A DNA stretch of 64,000 bases from DASVFB01 sp963766345 (GTDB lineage Bacteria; Actinomycetota; Thermoleophilia; Gaiellales; Gaiellaceae): the NCBI GenBank assembly GCA_963766345.1, contig CAVXZL010000011.1, positions 124,001 to 188,000 on the forward strand, given 5' to 3'. The notes under the pieces are model-generated. The model made no database searches. It was not told where the DNA came from and saw only the letters and a program-made list of their open reading frames with translations. Position 1 is the stretch's first letter. Each line of letters begins with the position of its first letter. A program made the translations under genes and the position numbers. Shown piece after piece: positions 16,083-26,785 of this stretch.

Positions 16083-17170
16083 CGCGAGGCGCGCGTCTGC
16101 TGTGCGTGTGCGCGGCGGCGTGTTGGGCCGCGCCGGCCGCGACGGCCGCCGGCACGCCGATCCTGCTGCCCTCGGTGCGGACGACGCTGACTCCGGGGCC
16201 GCCTCTGACCGCGGCGAACGTGTCGGGCGAGGTCCTCTATCCACCCGGGATGTCGAGCGACCAGAAGGTGCTCGTCGGCGTCGACGGCACCGGCAACCCG
16301 GTGTCGCTGCACGTCGTGCAGCGGCTCGAGCTGCGGAAGCTCGGCGACTACAGCTTCACCGTGCCGGGGCCGATCTCGGATGTCGAGGTCGCGCCGGGCT
16401 CCGACTCGCAGCCCGGCCTGCGAAAGGACGCGATTCTCTGGTCGGGCTTCTCCGCCGGCAAGAAGACACTCGCCGCGCGCGCGACACTGCGTCCCGGCGA
16501 AGCGGCGTCACGTCTGCCGCTCCGCGTGTCGGTCGAGCGCGAGGCGGACACGTTGATCGTCCGCGGCGAGAACGTCGCCGTCGCACGTGCGCCCCTCCTC
16601 GTCGGACCGCTTTCCCTGAGCGAGGCCGAGAAGGCGCTCCGGCAGACGCGCAAGTACCTGCCGCTCGGCGCCGCGGCGCCTGACCTGTACGCAACGGTGA
16701 GGCAGGCTCCGCTCTCCCGGTCGGAGCGGATCATCGCGCCGCTCGACGTCGAGGGGCAGATCGGCAAGGACCGCTTCCACTACGTCCTCGGCGACGGGCG
16801 GCCGCTTCGGTTCGAGCGGCGCGTCGAGCACGCGCCGCAAGGTGCGAAGCTCCGCCTCGTCGTCACGCCGGTCCCGCCCGAACGGCTCTTGCGCACGCGT
16901 CCGCGCGACGTCGACAGCGCGCTCACGCTCGTCGCGCGCGCGAGGCTCACGGTCGCGCGCGAGCTGCAGTTCCACAACTTCCTCGCGAACCCGAACCCGA
17001 CCGGGCGCTCGACCGCGACGTACGTCTACGAGACTGCGAAGCGTTCCGCCGCGCCGAAGCCGGTGACACCGGCCGATGCGAACGGCGACAGCAGCTGGCC
17101 TGCGTTCCTCGCCGTCGCGCTCGGCGTCGTCGGCGCGGGGACGCTCGTCGTGCTCTGGGCACACTCGTAA
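16079..17170 (+). CDS. Unknown exported protein with C-terminal membrane anchor
   Basis: A 363-residue protein that I do not recognise. It has an N-terminal signal sequence (ARLLCVCAAACWAAPAATAA), about 300 polar residues outside the membrane, and a C-terminal helix PAFLAVALGVVGAGTLVVLW followed by AHS, so it should be anchored with its bulk outside. The middle contains a repeated beta pattern such as GDYSFTVPGPISDVEVAPGS and RDALTLVARARL-like segments. The GTG overlaps the stop of the binding-protein gene (GTGA), making it the last gene of the importer operon; a role as an accessory or sensor subunit is inferred from context only. Confidence 0.75.
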   Translation: MTRGARLLCVCAAACWAAPAATAAGTPILLPSVRTTLTPGPPLTAANVSGEVLYPPGMSSDQKVLVGVDGTGNPVSLHVVQRLELRKLGDYSFTVPGPISDVEVAPGSDSQPGLRKDAILWSGFSAGKKTLAARATLRPGEAASRLPLRVSVEREADTLIVRGENVAVARAPLLVGPLSLSEAEKALRQTRKYLPLGAAAPDLYATVRQAPLSRSERIIAPLDVEGQIGKDRFHYVLGDGRPLRFERRVEHAPQGAKLRLVVTPVPPERLLRTRPRDVDSALTLVARARLTVARELQFHNFLANPNPTGRSTATYVYETAKRSAAPKPVTPADANGDSSWPAFLAVALGVVGAGTLVVLWAHS

Positions 17171-17171
17171 A

Positions 17172-17255
17172 TGCGGGCGAGAGGACTTGAACCTCCAAGA
17201 GCCGAAGCTCACCAGGACCTAAACCTGGCGCGTCTGCCAGTTCCGCCACGCCCGC
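17172..17255 (-). tRNA. tRNA-Leu (anticodon TAG)
   Basis: Class II tRNA on the minus strand with a long variable arm. Acceptor GCGGGCG/CGCCCGC, anticodon stem CCAGG/CCTGG around TTTAGGT (anticodon TAG), variable arm GAGCTTCGGCTC, T-arm GGAGG-TTCAAGT-CCTCT. A TATCCT hexamer lies about 11 nt upstream. Confidence 0.95.
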
Positions 17256-17341
17256 GGGTCGGATTCAGGATAGAGCCAACGGCGCCGCGCAAGGTCGCGA
17301 GCAGCCCGTTGCGAGCACGCGGTCTGCTCTAATGGCCGCGC

Positions 17342-18691
17342 ATGCAGGCACAGGTCGAAGAGCTCGGTGACAGCAAGGTTCGCCTGACCGTCGACGTGCC
17401 CGGCGCCGACGTGAAGCATGCCGTCGACCACGCTGCATCCGACCTCGCCGACACCGTCAAGGTCCCCGGCTTCCGCAAGGGCAAGGTGCCTCTGACGGTG
17501 CTCAAGCAGCGCATCGGCAAGGAGCGTCTCTACGCCGAGGCGGTCGAGAGCCACATCGGCGGCTGGTTCTGGAACGCGGCTGCGCAGACGCGCATCCATC
17601 CGGTCGAGCAGCCCGAGTTCGGTTACGAGCTGCCGGACGGCGACGGGAGCGACTGGCGCTTCACGGCCACGGTGGCGGTGCAGCCGAAGCCCGAGCTTCC
17701 GGACTGGTCGACGCTCGAGGTGCCGTCGGCGGAGCCCGAGATTCCCGCCGAGCTCGTCGAGCAGGCGCTGCAGGACGTGCAGTCGACGGCGGCGGACCTC
17801 GCGCCGGTCGACGGACGGCCGACGCAGCCGGGCGACGTCCTCGTCCTCGATCTCGTGATGCCGGGCGACGCGCGCCGCGACTACGTCGTCGAGCTCGGCG
17901 GCGGAAGGCTCGCGCCGGAGCTCGAGCGCGCACTCGTCGGCGTGAATGCGGGCGAGGGCGCCTCTGTCGAGATTCCGATCTCGGAACGCGAGACGAGCAC
18001 GGTCGAGGCAAACGTGAAGGAGATCCACGAGCAGGTGCTGCCTCCGCTCGACGACGATCTCGCGCGAAAGGTGAGCGAGTTCGACTCGCTCGAAGAGTTG
18101 CGGGCCGATCTCGAGAACGACCTGCGCGAGCAGCTCGCCGACGAGCTGGAGGGACAGTTCCGCAGCGCGGCGGTCGACGCGCTCGTGCAAGCGGCCGGCG
18201 TGACGACGGAGGGGCCGCTCGTCGAAGTCCGCACGCGCGAGCTCTTGAACGGCCTGGCGCGAAGCGTCGAGCGCCGCGGTCTCTCGCTCGAGCAGTACCT
18301 CTCGCTCAGCGGCCGCACTCCGCAGCAGCTCGTCGACTCGCTGCACGCCGAGGCTGCGCTGTCGGTCGCGCGCGAGGTCGTGCTCGAGGCGGTCGCCGAC
18401 AAGGCCGAGATCACCGTCTCCGACGAGGACGTCGAGCGGGTCGTCCGCGAGCAGGTCGAAGAGCTCGACGACGACTACGACGAGGCGGTCGCGCGCCTGC
18501 GCGAGACCGGCGCCTACGAACGGTTGCGCGAGGACCTGCGCCTGCGCGCGGCGCTCGACCGCCTCGCCGGCGACGTCAAGCGCATTCCGGTGGAGCTTGC
18601 CGCTGCGCGAGAGAGCATTTGGACGCCCGAGAAGGAAAAACCAGAAACGTCTGCGAAACTGTGGACCCCCGGCAGCAAGGAGCCAGCATGA
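17342..18691 (+). CDS. tig: Trigger factor, ribosome-associated chaperone
   Basis: 449 residues with the three-domain trigger factor layout. The N-terminal ribosome-binding domain has KVPGFRKGKVPLTVLKQRIG (about 40-59), the family signature. A central FKBP-type PPIase domain includes PGDVLVLDLVMPG and NAGEGASVEIPI, and the C-terminal helical arms contain QYLSLSGRTPQQLVDSLHAE. It binds L23 at the exit tunnel and shields nascent chains. The stop overlaps the clpP ATG (ATGA), giving the common actinobacterial order tig-clpP-clpX. A short acidic/lysine tail (ETSAKLWTPGSKEPA) follows the last arm. Confidence 0.95.
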   Translation: MQAQVEELGDSKVRLTVDVPGADVKHAVDHAASDLADTVKVPGFRKGKVPLTVLKQRIGKERLYAEAVESHIGGWFWNAAAQTRIHPVEQPEFGYELPDGDGSDWRFTATVAVQPKPELPDWSTLEVPSAEPEIPAELVEQALQDVQSTAADLAPVDGRPTQPGDVLVLDLVMPGDARRDYVVELGGGRLAPELERALVGVNAGEGASVEIPISERETSTVEANVKEIHEQVLPPLDDDLARKVSEFDSLEELRADLENDLREQLADELEGQFRSAAVDALVQAAGVTTEGPLVEVRTRELLNGLARSVERRGLSLEQYLSLSGRTPQQLVDSLHAEAALSVAREVVLEAVADKAEITVSDEDVERVVREQVEELDDDYDEAVARLRETGAYERLREDLRLRAALDRLAGDVKRIPVELAAARESIWTPEKEKPETSAKLWTPGSKEPA

Positions 18692-19311
18692 GCCCGTACG
18701 AGCAGCACGTGGTACCGATGGTGATCGAGCAAACGTCCCGCGGCGAGCGCGCGTTCGACATCTACTCGCGCCTCCTCAACGAGCGCATCATCTTCCTCGG
18801 AACGCCCGTCGACGACCAGATCGCGAACCTGATCGTCGCGCAGCTGCTGCACCTCGAGTCCGAGGATCCCGACAAGGACATCTCGATCTACATCAACTCG
18901 CCGGGCGGCGTCGTCTACGCGGGGCTCGCGATCTACGACACGATGCAGTTCATCAAGCCGGACGTGGCGACGATCTGCGTCGGCATGGCGATGTCGATGG
19001 GCGCGGTCATCCTCGCGGGCGGCACGAAAGGGAAGCGCATGGCGCTGCCGAACTCAAAGATCCTGATCCACCAGGGGTCGGCCGGCTTCCACGGACAGCC
19101 GACGGACATCGAGATTCAGGCACGCGAGGTCATCGGCCTCAAGCGGTTGATGGAAGAGATCATGTCGACTCACACGGGACAGTCAATCGACAAGGTTCAG
19201 AAGGACATGGACCGCGATTACTACATGACGTCGCAGGAGGCGAAGGAGTACGGCATCATCGACGCCGTGGTCAGGAGCCGCGATTCCTCGACTGCCGCCG
19301 CGGCGGCCTAG
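18688..19311 (+). CDS. clpP: ATP-dependent Clp protease proteolytic subunit
   Basis: 207 residues. The catalytic triad is readable as Ser103 (GMAMSMGAVI), His128 (KILIHQG) and Asp177 (MDRDYYM), with the conserved IYINSPGGVVYAGLAIYDTM before it. Fourteen subunits form the degradation chamber that works with ClpX or ClpC. The ATG at 18688 overlaps the tig stop and gives the MSPYEQHVVPMVIEQTSRGE start typical of ClpP; the frame is open further upstream but inside tig. The Ala-rich C-terminus (STAAAAA) is slightly unusual. Only one clpP is in the window, although actinobacteria often carry two adjacent copies. Confidence 0.96.
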   Translation: MSPYEQHVVPMVIEQTSRGERAFDIYSRLLNERIIFLGTPVDDQIANLIVAQLLHLESEDPDKDISIYINSPGGVVYAGLAIYDTMQFIKPDVATICVGMAMSMGAVILAGGTKGKRMALPNSKILIHQGSAGFHGQPTDIEIQAREVIGLKRLMEEIMSTHTGQSIDKVQKDMDRDYYMTSQEAKEYGIIDAVVRSRDSSTAAAAA

Positions 19312-19352
19312 CGCGAAGAGCGATTTCGGGGTAAAAGGAGACCAGGGACCGC

Positions 19353-20617
<1,265 letters not shown>

Positions 20618-20621
<4 letters not shown>

Positions 20622-21881
20622 CTCACGCCCGGCGCTCCGCGCGACGTGTCGCAGACGTACGGCGCGAGCATCGCGTCCGCCGTCGCCTTGTTCGCACCGT
20701 CCAGCGAGACGAGCTGATCGGCGAGCGCGGGGCCGCCCGCGGTCTGGTTCACGGTCGGCGTCGTCGTCACCGTCACGTTGCTCGCTGCGGAGGGCAGCGT
20801 GTTCTTGAAGTAGAGGAGGATCGCGCGCTGCTGCCACCAGCGGTCGAAGAAGTACGCGTGCTCGCCGCGCGTCACCTCGATCGTGCGCTGCAGCGCGTTC
20901 CCGACCTCGTAGCCCGCCATCATCTGCGCCTCGAACGCCGGCACGAGCGAGTCGTCGGCCGAGTAGACGTTGAGGAGCGGCACCTTGACGCTCTGCTGCG
21001 CGTGGAACGCCGTCTCGTGCGAGAGGATCGAGAAGCCGTCGGTGCCGTACAACGCGCTTGCGCGATCGAGCGCGACGCACACGTCGCCGTTGTCGTACGG
21101 CGGGACGACGAGCTGGACGAGCGCGTCGGTCGCGGGATACGTGCAGAGGGGCGACTGGCACGCAGCCGGTACAGCGGACGAGTAGATCTGCGTGTCCTGA
21201 TCCGCGGGGCCGCTGAACTGGATGCCGGCCTTGAAGACGCGACCGCCGTCGAGCGCCAGCGCGAGCACGATGTTCTGGCCGCCTTCGCTGAAGCCGACGA
21301 GCCCGACGTCCTTCGTGCCGGGTTGCGCGGCGAGGTACCGGCCCGCCGCCAGCACGTCCTCCGACTCCTTCCACCCGAACGTCTGCTGCCACGTGGGATA
21401 GCCGAAGGCCCGCGTCATTCTCGAAGCTGAAGTCACGCTGATCCGCGGCAAGCACGTCGTAGCCGTTCGCGTAGAGCGCCGCCGCCCAGCGGATGACGGA
21501 CGCGTAGCCGTGCGTGTTGAAGCCGTGCACGACGACGACGGCCGGCGCGTCGCCCGGATGCAGCGCGAGCTCGCCGAGGAGCGGCGCGCCGTCGCCCGAC
21601 GCGAATTGCACCGCTCGGAACCACGCTGGCCACGCCGGGGCGTCGGGGCTGCCCGGAATGGAGCCCGACGTGTAGTCCTGCGCCGGCGCGGTGTTGAGGA
21701 CGTTCGCGTCGCCGAACGCGCCGTCGAAGCCCGAGGGCACGTAGTCCGGCTGGTACGGCTCGGCGAGAATCTGCTGCACGGCGGTGCTGAAACGAGCTGC
21801 GGTGCCGGCCGAAGCCGCGCTCGCGAGCAGGGGGGCCGCCGCGACGATGACGGCGAGCACGAGAAGTCTCCGCATGGTCAC
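20618..21881 (-). CDS. Secreted alpha/beta hydrolase, frameshifted
   Basis: The first frame gives a signal peptide (LLVLAVIVAAAPLLASAASA) and the start of a hydrolase fold: VVVVHGFNTHGYASVIRWAA and YDVLAADQRDFSFEN. The second frame continues with TRAFGYPTWQQTFGWKESED, the nucleophile elbow VGLVGFSEGGQN, YSADDSLVPAFEAQ (acid) and GEHAYFFDRWWQQ (His). The frames join if one extra A is removed near 21416-21420, giving about 420 residues. The catalytic triad is then complete (Ser, Asp, His), so the gene may be intact in the organism. It is convergent with clpX and divergent from the ten-gene importer operon. Confidence 0.72.
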
Positions 21882-22047
21882 TCCCGGGTCCGAGGGAACC
21901 TGACAGGAGGTTCAGGTATGCCGGAGCCTGTACCCACTCCGCAGGGTGTCGAAACGGAGCCTTGACACGAAGGCACGCGAGCCGCAGAATCGGAGACCTG
22001 AATCGGGTCTCATATTGGATGAGGCCGCGAGCTCCCCGGAGGGTCAC

Positions 22048-23268
22048 ATGAAAAGAGTGCGGTTGAGGCGGGCGATGGTCGTCGTCGCCGTCGTCTCCCT
22101 GCTCGGCATCGTCGCGGCTGCGGCTGCGACTGCGAGCACAGACACCCGCGGCACCGCCGCCGCGAGTGCGGTCAAGGTCGGCTTCATCTACTCGCGCACC
22201 GGCGCCCTGGCGGGCTTCGGCGCCGAGGAAGTCGAAGGCTTCCAGTACGGGCTCAAGTATCTGAAGGCGCAGCACAACACGTGCGGCGGCCACAAGCTGA
22301 GCGTCACCTACGTCGACGACCAGACGAATCCCACGTCGGCCGTCAACGCGGCGAAGGACCTGATCGGCCAGGGCTACAAGATCATCGCCGGGTCGACCTC
22401 GTCGGGCTCGGCCACGCTCGTGGCGCCGATCGCCGACCAGAACAACGTCCTCTTCGTCTCGGGTCCTGCGGCCGCCGACGCGGTCACCGGCATCAACCGG
22501 CACACGTTCCGCTCGGGGAGGCAGAGCTACCAGGACGTCCAGACGGCAGCGGGCATCCTGCCCCCGAAGAGCATCGGCAAGAAGATCGTCGTCTTCGCCG
22601 AGGACACCGCGTTCGGAGCGAGCAACTTCGCCGCCGTGTCGCAGGTGTTCGGCGGCAAGGGGCACAACGTGTCGAAGCTGCTCGTGCCGTTCCAGGCCGC
22701 CGACCTGACGCCGTACGCGCAGCAGCTGAAGAACACGAACGCCGACCTCGTGTTCGTCGCGTGGGCCGGATCGAACGCAGCCGCGATGTGGCAGGCGCTC
22801 GACCAGCAGAAGGTCCTCGACACGACGAACGTGATGACCGGCCTCGCCGACCGCGTGCAATACAACACGTTCGGCCCGATCGTCGGCCCGAACGCGAAGC
22901 TGCTCTCGAACTACATCTACCAGGGCCCGAAGAACAAGGTGAACACGTGGCTCGTGAAGCAGATGAAGGCGCATTCGGGCCACGTTCCCGACCTCTTCAC
23001 CCCCGACGGCTTCAACATCGCGCTCATGGTCTGCCACGCCGTGCAGAAGGCGAACGGCGACAACGTCGACAAGATGATCTCGGGGCTCGAGGGCTGGCAG
23101 TTCCTCGGACCGAAGGGCGTGGAACGGATCCGCAAGGCGGACCACGCGCTGATCCAGCCGATGTTCATCGCGTCGCTCTTCAAGCAGAAGAACGGCAACT
23201 GGGAGGCGAAGTGGATCAAGACGGTCTCGCCTGGCAACGTCCAGCCGCCCGTCCATCCATTCCCGTAG
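22048..23268 (+). CDS. livJ: HAAT-family ABC substrate-binding protein (LivJ-like)
   Basis: 406 residues with an uncleaved-looking or Sec-type signal (MVVVAVVSLLGIVAAAAATA) without a clear lipobox, then a type I periplasmic-binding fold: VKVGFIYSRTGALAGFGAEE, QTNPTSAVNAAKDLIGQGYK, GSTSSGSATLVAPIADQN and VVFAEDTAFGASNFAAVSQV. It would bind the substrate for the G-F-H-M subunits that follow. ATG 22048 is preceded by GGAGGG at good spacing. It is the first gene of a ten-gene run to 31336. Ligand class (branched-chain or aromatic amino acid, or an organic acid) cannot be resolved. Confidence 0.9.
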   Translation: MKRVRLRRAMVVVAVVSLLGIVAAAAATASTDTRGTAAASAVKVGFIYSRTGALAGFGAEEVEGFQYGLKYLKAQHNTCGGHKLSVTYVDDQTNPTSAVNAAKDLIGQGYKIIAGSTSSGSATLVAPIADQNNVLFVSGPAAADAVTGINRHTFRSGRQSYQDVQTAAGILPPKSIGKKIVVFAEDTAFGASNFAAVSQVFGGKGHNVSKLLVPFQAADLTPYAQQLKNTNADLVFVAWAGSNAAAMWQALDQQKVLDTTNVMTGLADRVQYNTFGPIVGPNAKLLSNYIYQGPKNKVNTWLVKQMKAHSGHVPDLFTPDGFNIALMVCHAVQKANGDNVDKMISGLEGWQFLGPKGVERIRKADHALIQPMFIASLFKQKNGNWEAKWIKTVSPGNVQPPVHPFP

Positions 23269-23278
23269 AGACCAACAC

Positions 23279-24037
23279 GTGACGAACCCTCCGGTTCTCG
23301 CGACTCGGAACCTCGGGCTCGACATCGGCGGCGCGAAGATCGTCGCCGATGTCTCGCTCGAGGTTGCCGAGGGCGAGCTGCTCGGCATCATCGGCCCGAA
23401 CGGGGCGGGGAAGACGACGCTCTTCAACCTGCTCTCCGGGCTCTACCGCCCGACCGCCGGGAGGATCGAGTTCCGCGGGCGGGACATCACCGACCAGCCG
23501 ACGTTCCTGCGCACCCGCGAGGGCCTCGGGCGGACGTTCCAGGTGTCGAGCGTCTTCCCGTTGCTCACGGTGCTCGAGAACGCGCGCCTCGCCGCCGAGT
23601 CGGCGCTCGGCGGGACGCTGCGGCTCTGGCGACGTGCGTCACGCGTCCGCGCGGCGATGGAGAAGGCACGCGCCTCTCTCGCGCGCGTCGGGCTCGAGAG
23701 CCGCGCGTTGACACCTGCGGGCGCGCTCGCGCACGGAGACAAGCGGCGGCTCGAGCTCGCGATGCTGCTTGCGGCCGATCCGCACGTGATCATGCTCGAC
23801 GAGCCGATGGCAGGCGTCTCCGCCGAGAACGTCCCCGAGCTGGTGGAGCTGATCCGCTCCGTCCACGCGCAGGAGGGCAAGACCGTGCTCATGGTCGAGC
23901 ACCACATGGAGGTCGTGACCGGCCTCGCGCAGCGGATCGCGGTGATGCATCACGGCGCGCTCCTCGCGTGCGACACGCCGGCGGCCGTGATGGCCAACGA
24001 GACCGTGCAGTCGGCATACCTCGGGGAGGAGCTGTGA
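23279..24037 (+). CDS. livG: HAAT-family ABC ATPase LivG
   Basis: 252 residues, a complete ABC ATPase of the LivG class: Walker A IIGPNGAGKTTLFNLLSG, the Q-loop within GRTFQVSSVFPLLTVLEN, Walker B VIMLDEPMAGV and H-loop VLMVEHHMEVV. The C-terminal MANETVQSAYLGEEL is characteristic of LivG. The signature is altered: LSGG is replaced by ALAHGDKRRLELAMLLA, so LAHGDKR stands where LSxGxQR is usual, a common LivG variant. It powers the importer in a heterodimer with LivF. GTG 23279 lies 10 bp after livJ, and the end overlaps livF by GTGA. Confidence 0.92.
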   Translation: MTNPPVLATRNLGLDIGGAKIVADVSLEVAEGELLGIIGPNGAGKTTLFNLLSGLYRPTAGRIEFRGRDITDQPTFLRTREGLGRTFQVSSVFPLLTVLENARLAAESALGGTLRLWRRASRVRAAMEKARASLARVGLESRALTPAGALAHGDKRRLELAMLLAADPHVIMLDEPMAGVSAENVPELVELIRSVHAQEGKTVLMVEHHMEVVTGLAQRIAVMHHGALLACDTPAAVMANETVQSAYLGEEL

Positions 24038-24771
24038 ACGCGGCGACAGCGGCGGCCGTCGAGACGCGCACGCTGCTCGAGGTGCGGAACCTGCACGTCA
24101 ACCTCGGGCAGTCGCACGTGCTCCAGGGTGTGTCGTTCGACGTTCCCGAAGGCGGCGTCACCGCGCTGCTCGGACGGAACGGCGTCGGAAAGACGACGAC
24201 GCTGCGCGCGATCCTCGGTCTCGTCGGACGGCACGGAACCGTTCGGCTCGGCGGCGACGACCTCACGTCGCTCGCCACACACCGCATCGTGAGGCGGAGC
24301 GTCGGCTACGTGCCCGAGGACCGCGACATCTTCGCCGGGCTCACCGTCGAGGAGAACCTCCGGCTCGCCGAGCGCGACGCCGAGCCGCGCTACGAGCTCG
24401 TCCACGACCTGTTCCCCGAGCTGAAGCAGCGCGCGCGGCAGCGCGCGGGAACGCTGTCGGGAGGACAACAGCAGATGGTCGCGATCGCGCGGGCGCTGCT
24501 CAACGACAACAGGCTGCTGCTCGTCGACGAGCCGACGAAGGGGCTCGCGCCAGCGCTCGTCACGGAGTTCGCGCACGTGCTCGAACGGCTGTCGGAGCTG
24601 ACGACAGTCCTTCTCGTCGAGCAGAACCTCGGCGTCGTGCGCCGCATCGCGCGCGACGCGGTCGTGCTCGACACCGGTCGCGTCGTGCACGCGGGCGACG
24701 CGAAGGAGCTGCTCGCCCAGCCGGAGCTCGTCCGCAGATTGCTCAGCGTCACCGCAGGAGGACACGCGTGA
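24034..24771 (+). CDS. livF: HAAT-family ABC ATPase LivF
   Basis: 245 residues: Walker A LLGRNGVGKTTTLRAILGL, signature TLSGGQQQMVAIARALL (canonical), Walker B LLLVDEPTKGLAPALV and H-loop VLLVEQNLGVV. GYVPEDRDIFAGLTVEENL matches the LivF Q-loop block. It forms the second nucleotide-binding subunit of the importer. The GTG start is fixed by a 4-bp overlap with livG, and its stop overlaps the livH GTG in the same way. Confidence 0.92.
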   Translation: MNAATAAAVETRTLLEVRNLHVNLGQSHVLQGVSFDVPEGGVTALLGRNGVGKTTTLRAILGLVGRHGTVRLGGDDLTSLATHRIVRRSVGYVPEDRDIFAGLTVEENLRLAERDAEPRYELVHDLFPELKQRARQRAGTLSGGQQQMVAIARALLNDNRLLLVDEPTKGLAPALVTEFAHVLERLSELTTVLLVEQNLGVVRRIARDAVVLDTGRVVHAGDAKELLAQPELVRRLLSVTAGGHA

Positions 24772-25673
24772 CGACGTTCGTCCTGCTCACCATCACCGGG
24801 CTCGGGCTCGGCGCGATGTACTTCCTGATCGCCTCGGGGCTGTCGCTCATCTACGGGTTGATGGGAGTGCTCAACTTCGCGCACGGCGCGTTCATCACCG
24901 TCGGCTCGTACGCGACGTGGTGGATGTCCGAGAACGTCTTCGACGGCGTCGGCTCCTCCTGGCTGCGCTTCCTCGCCAGCGCGCTCTGCGGCCTCGCCGC
25001 TGGCGCGATCTTCGCGGCGCTCGTGGAGCTCGTCCTGATCAGGCCGCTCTATCAGCGCCACATCGAGCAGGTGCTCGTGACCGTCGGCCTGTCGATCGCG
25101 TTCGTCGCGCTCGTCCAGGGCATCTGGGGGCCGGACGTGCACCCGTACCCCTCGCCGGGCTGGCTGCACGAGACGACGACGCTCTTCGGCGCGCACATCC
25201 CGAACGACCGCTGGGTCGAGATCGCGACTGCCGTCATCGTGCTCGTCGCGCTGCAGCTCTTCCTGCGGCGGACGCGCTACGGGCTGATCATCCGTGCCGG
25301 TGTCGAGAACCGCGCGATGGTGACGGCGCTCGGCATCGACGTTCGCAAGGCGTTCACGCTCGTGTTCGCGCTCGGCGGAATCGCTGCCGCGCTCGCCGGC
25401 GTGTTGAGCGGCGTCTACTACACGACGATCGATCCGAACCAGGGGACGAGCCTGCTGATCTTCGCGTTCATCGTCGTCGTGATCGGCGGCCTCGGCTCGA
25501 TCACCGGCTCGGCGATCGCAGCCGTGGTCGTGGGCCTCGTCCAGCAGTACGCGAACTACTACGCGACGAACTGGATCGGCGACTGGGGGCTCGGCGACCT
25601 CTCCGTGCTCCTGCTGCTCGCGGCGGTGCTGCTCGTGCGCCCGCGCGGCCTTGCCGGAACGGTGGCGGCGTGA
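24768..25673 (+). CDS. livH: HAAT-family ABC permease LivH
   Basis: 301 residues, about eight helices. LSLIYGLMGVLNFAHGAFIT (about 25-44) is the LivH signature, and RAGVENRAMVTALGIDVRKA is the cytoplasmic coupling loop that contacts the ATPases. GGLGSITGSAIAAVVVGLVQ lies in the late helices. It forms one half of the transmembrane pathway. The GTG overlaps livF and the stop overlaps livM (GTGA in both cases). Confidence 0.92.
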   Translation: MTTFVLLTITGLGLGAMYFLIASGLSLIYGLMGVLNFAHGAFITVGSYATWWMSENVFDGVGSSWLRFLASALCGLAAGAIFAALVELVLIRPLYQRHIEQVLVTVGLSIAFVALVQGIWGPDVHPYPSPGWLHETTTLFGAHIPNDRWVEIATAVIVLVALQLFLRRTRYGLIIRAGVENRAMVTALGIDVRKAFTLVFALGGIAAALAGVLSGVYYTTIDPNQGTSLLIFAFIVVVIGGLGSITGSAIAAVVVGLVQQYANYYATNWIGDWGLGDLSVLLLLAAVLLVRPRGLAGTVAA

Positions 25674-26785
25674 ACAGGCGCGTCGTCGCGGACTTCGTCT
25701 GGCCGCTCGCCGTCTTCGGCGCGCTCGCATTCGTGCCGAAGATCGGCTGGGGGATCCCGAAGCTGTTCGACGGCGCGATCTCGAGCCCCGGCACGCTGCA
25801 GTTGCTCGCGCTCTGCCTGCTCTTCGGCGGGCTCGCGCTCACGTACGACCTCCTCTTCGGCTTCACGGGGCTGCTGTCGTTCGGGCACGCGCTCTACGTC
25901 GCGATCGGCGCGTATATGACGAACATCGCGCTGACCGACTGGCACTGGAGCTTCGCGCAGGCATTGCTCTTCACGGCGCTGCTCGGCTTCGTCGTCCCGC
26001 TCGTCCTCGGCACGATCTCGCTTCGCGTGAGCGGCATCGCGTTCGCGATGGTGACGCTCGCCTTCGCGCAGGCGGGGTCGGTGCTCGTGCACAAGGACCC
26101 GCATCACTGGACGCACGGCGAGGAGGGACTCGGCGTCGACTACACGAAGCTGCCGGACATCTTCGTCGGCATCTTCAACACGAAGTACCTGTACTGGCTC
26201 GCGCTCGGGTACCTGGGCGTCGTCTTCTTCATCGCGCGCTGGTCGGTCGAGTCGTCGCCGGGTCGCGTGTGGCAGGCGATTCGCGAGAACGAGTTGCGCG
26301 TCGAGGTGCTCGGCCTGCGGCCGCGGGCGTACAAGCTGATGGTGTTCGTGCTCGCGTCGCTGCTCGCGACCGCGGGCGGCGTCGTGTACATGCTGCTCTT
26401 CAGCAGCACGAACCCGGGCGTGACCGCGCCGAACTTCACGCTCTCGCTGCTCCTGATGGTCGTGATCGGCGGCGCGGGGTCGAGGTGGGGCGCAGTCCTC
26501 GGCGGGATCCTCTACACGTACCTCGACGACCGGCTTGCCGCGGTCGGCGACTCGAGCGCGGTGCAGGATCTGCCGAAGGTGCTGCGGACGCCGCTCGAGC
26601 AGCCGCTCTTCCTCCTCGGCGTCATCTTCATCCTGATCGTCTTCTTCCTCCCGGGCGGCATCGCCGGGCTCGCGTCGCGCGGAAGGCCCGGCGGACTGCG
26701 GCGGCTCGAAGAGGCGATCCGTCCCGGCGGCGCCGTCGGCGGGACGCCCGAGGCCGGGCTCACCGAGCCGCAGGAGGGCGTGTGA
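25670..26785 (+). CDS. livM: HAAT-family ABC permease LivM
   Basis: 371 residues, about ten helices. TYDLLFGFTGLLSFGHALYV and AIRENELRVEVLGLRPRAYK (coupling loop) are LivM hallmarks. It pairs with LivH to form the channel. A C-terminal cytoplasmic tail of about 30 residues (GRPGGLRRLEEAIRPGG) follows the last helix. The GTG overlaps the livH stop, and the stop overlaps the hydrolase start, so transport and enzyme genes are translationally coupled. Confidence 0.92.
   Translation: MNRRVVADFVWPLAVFGALAFVPKIGWGIPKLFDGAISSPGTLQLLALCLLFGGLALTYDLLFGFTGLLSFGHALYVAIGAYMTNIALTDWHWSFAQALLFTALLGFVVPLVLGTISLRVSGIAFAMVTLAFAQAGSVLVHKDPHHWTHGEEGLGVDYTKLPDIFVGIFNTKYLYWLALGYLGVVFFIARWSVESSPGRVWQAIRENELRVEVLGLRPRAYKLMVFVLASLLATAGGVVYMLLFSSTNPGVTAPNFTLSLLLMVVIGGAGSRWGAVLGGILYTYLDDRLAAVGDSSAVQDLPKVLRTPLEQPLFLLGVIFILIVFFLPGGIAGLASRGRPGGLRRLEEAIRPGGAVGGTPEAGLTEPQEGV

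Noticed and set aside
21882..22047. The 166-bp divergent gap before the importer operon searched for a TetR operator
   Set aside because: No clear inverted repeat of 14 bp or more was found by eye; the TetR binding site may be elsewhere.
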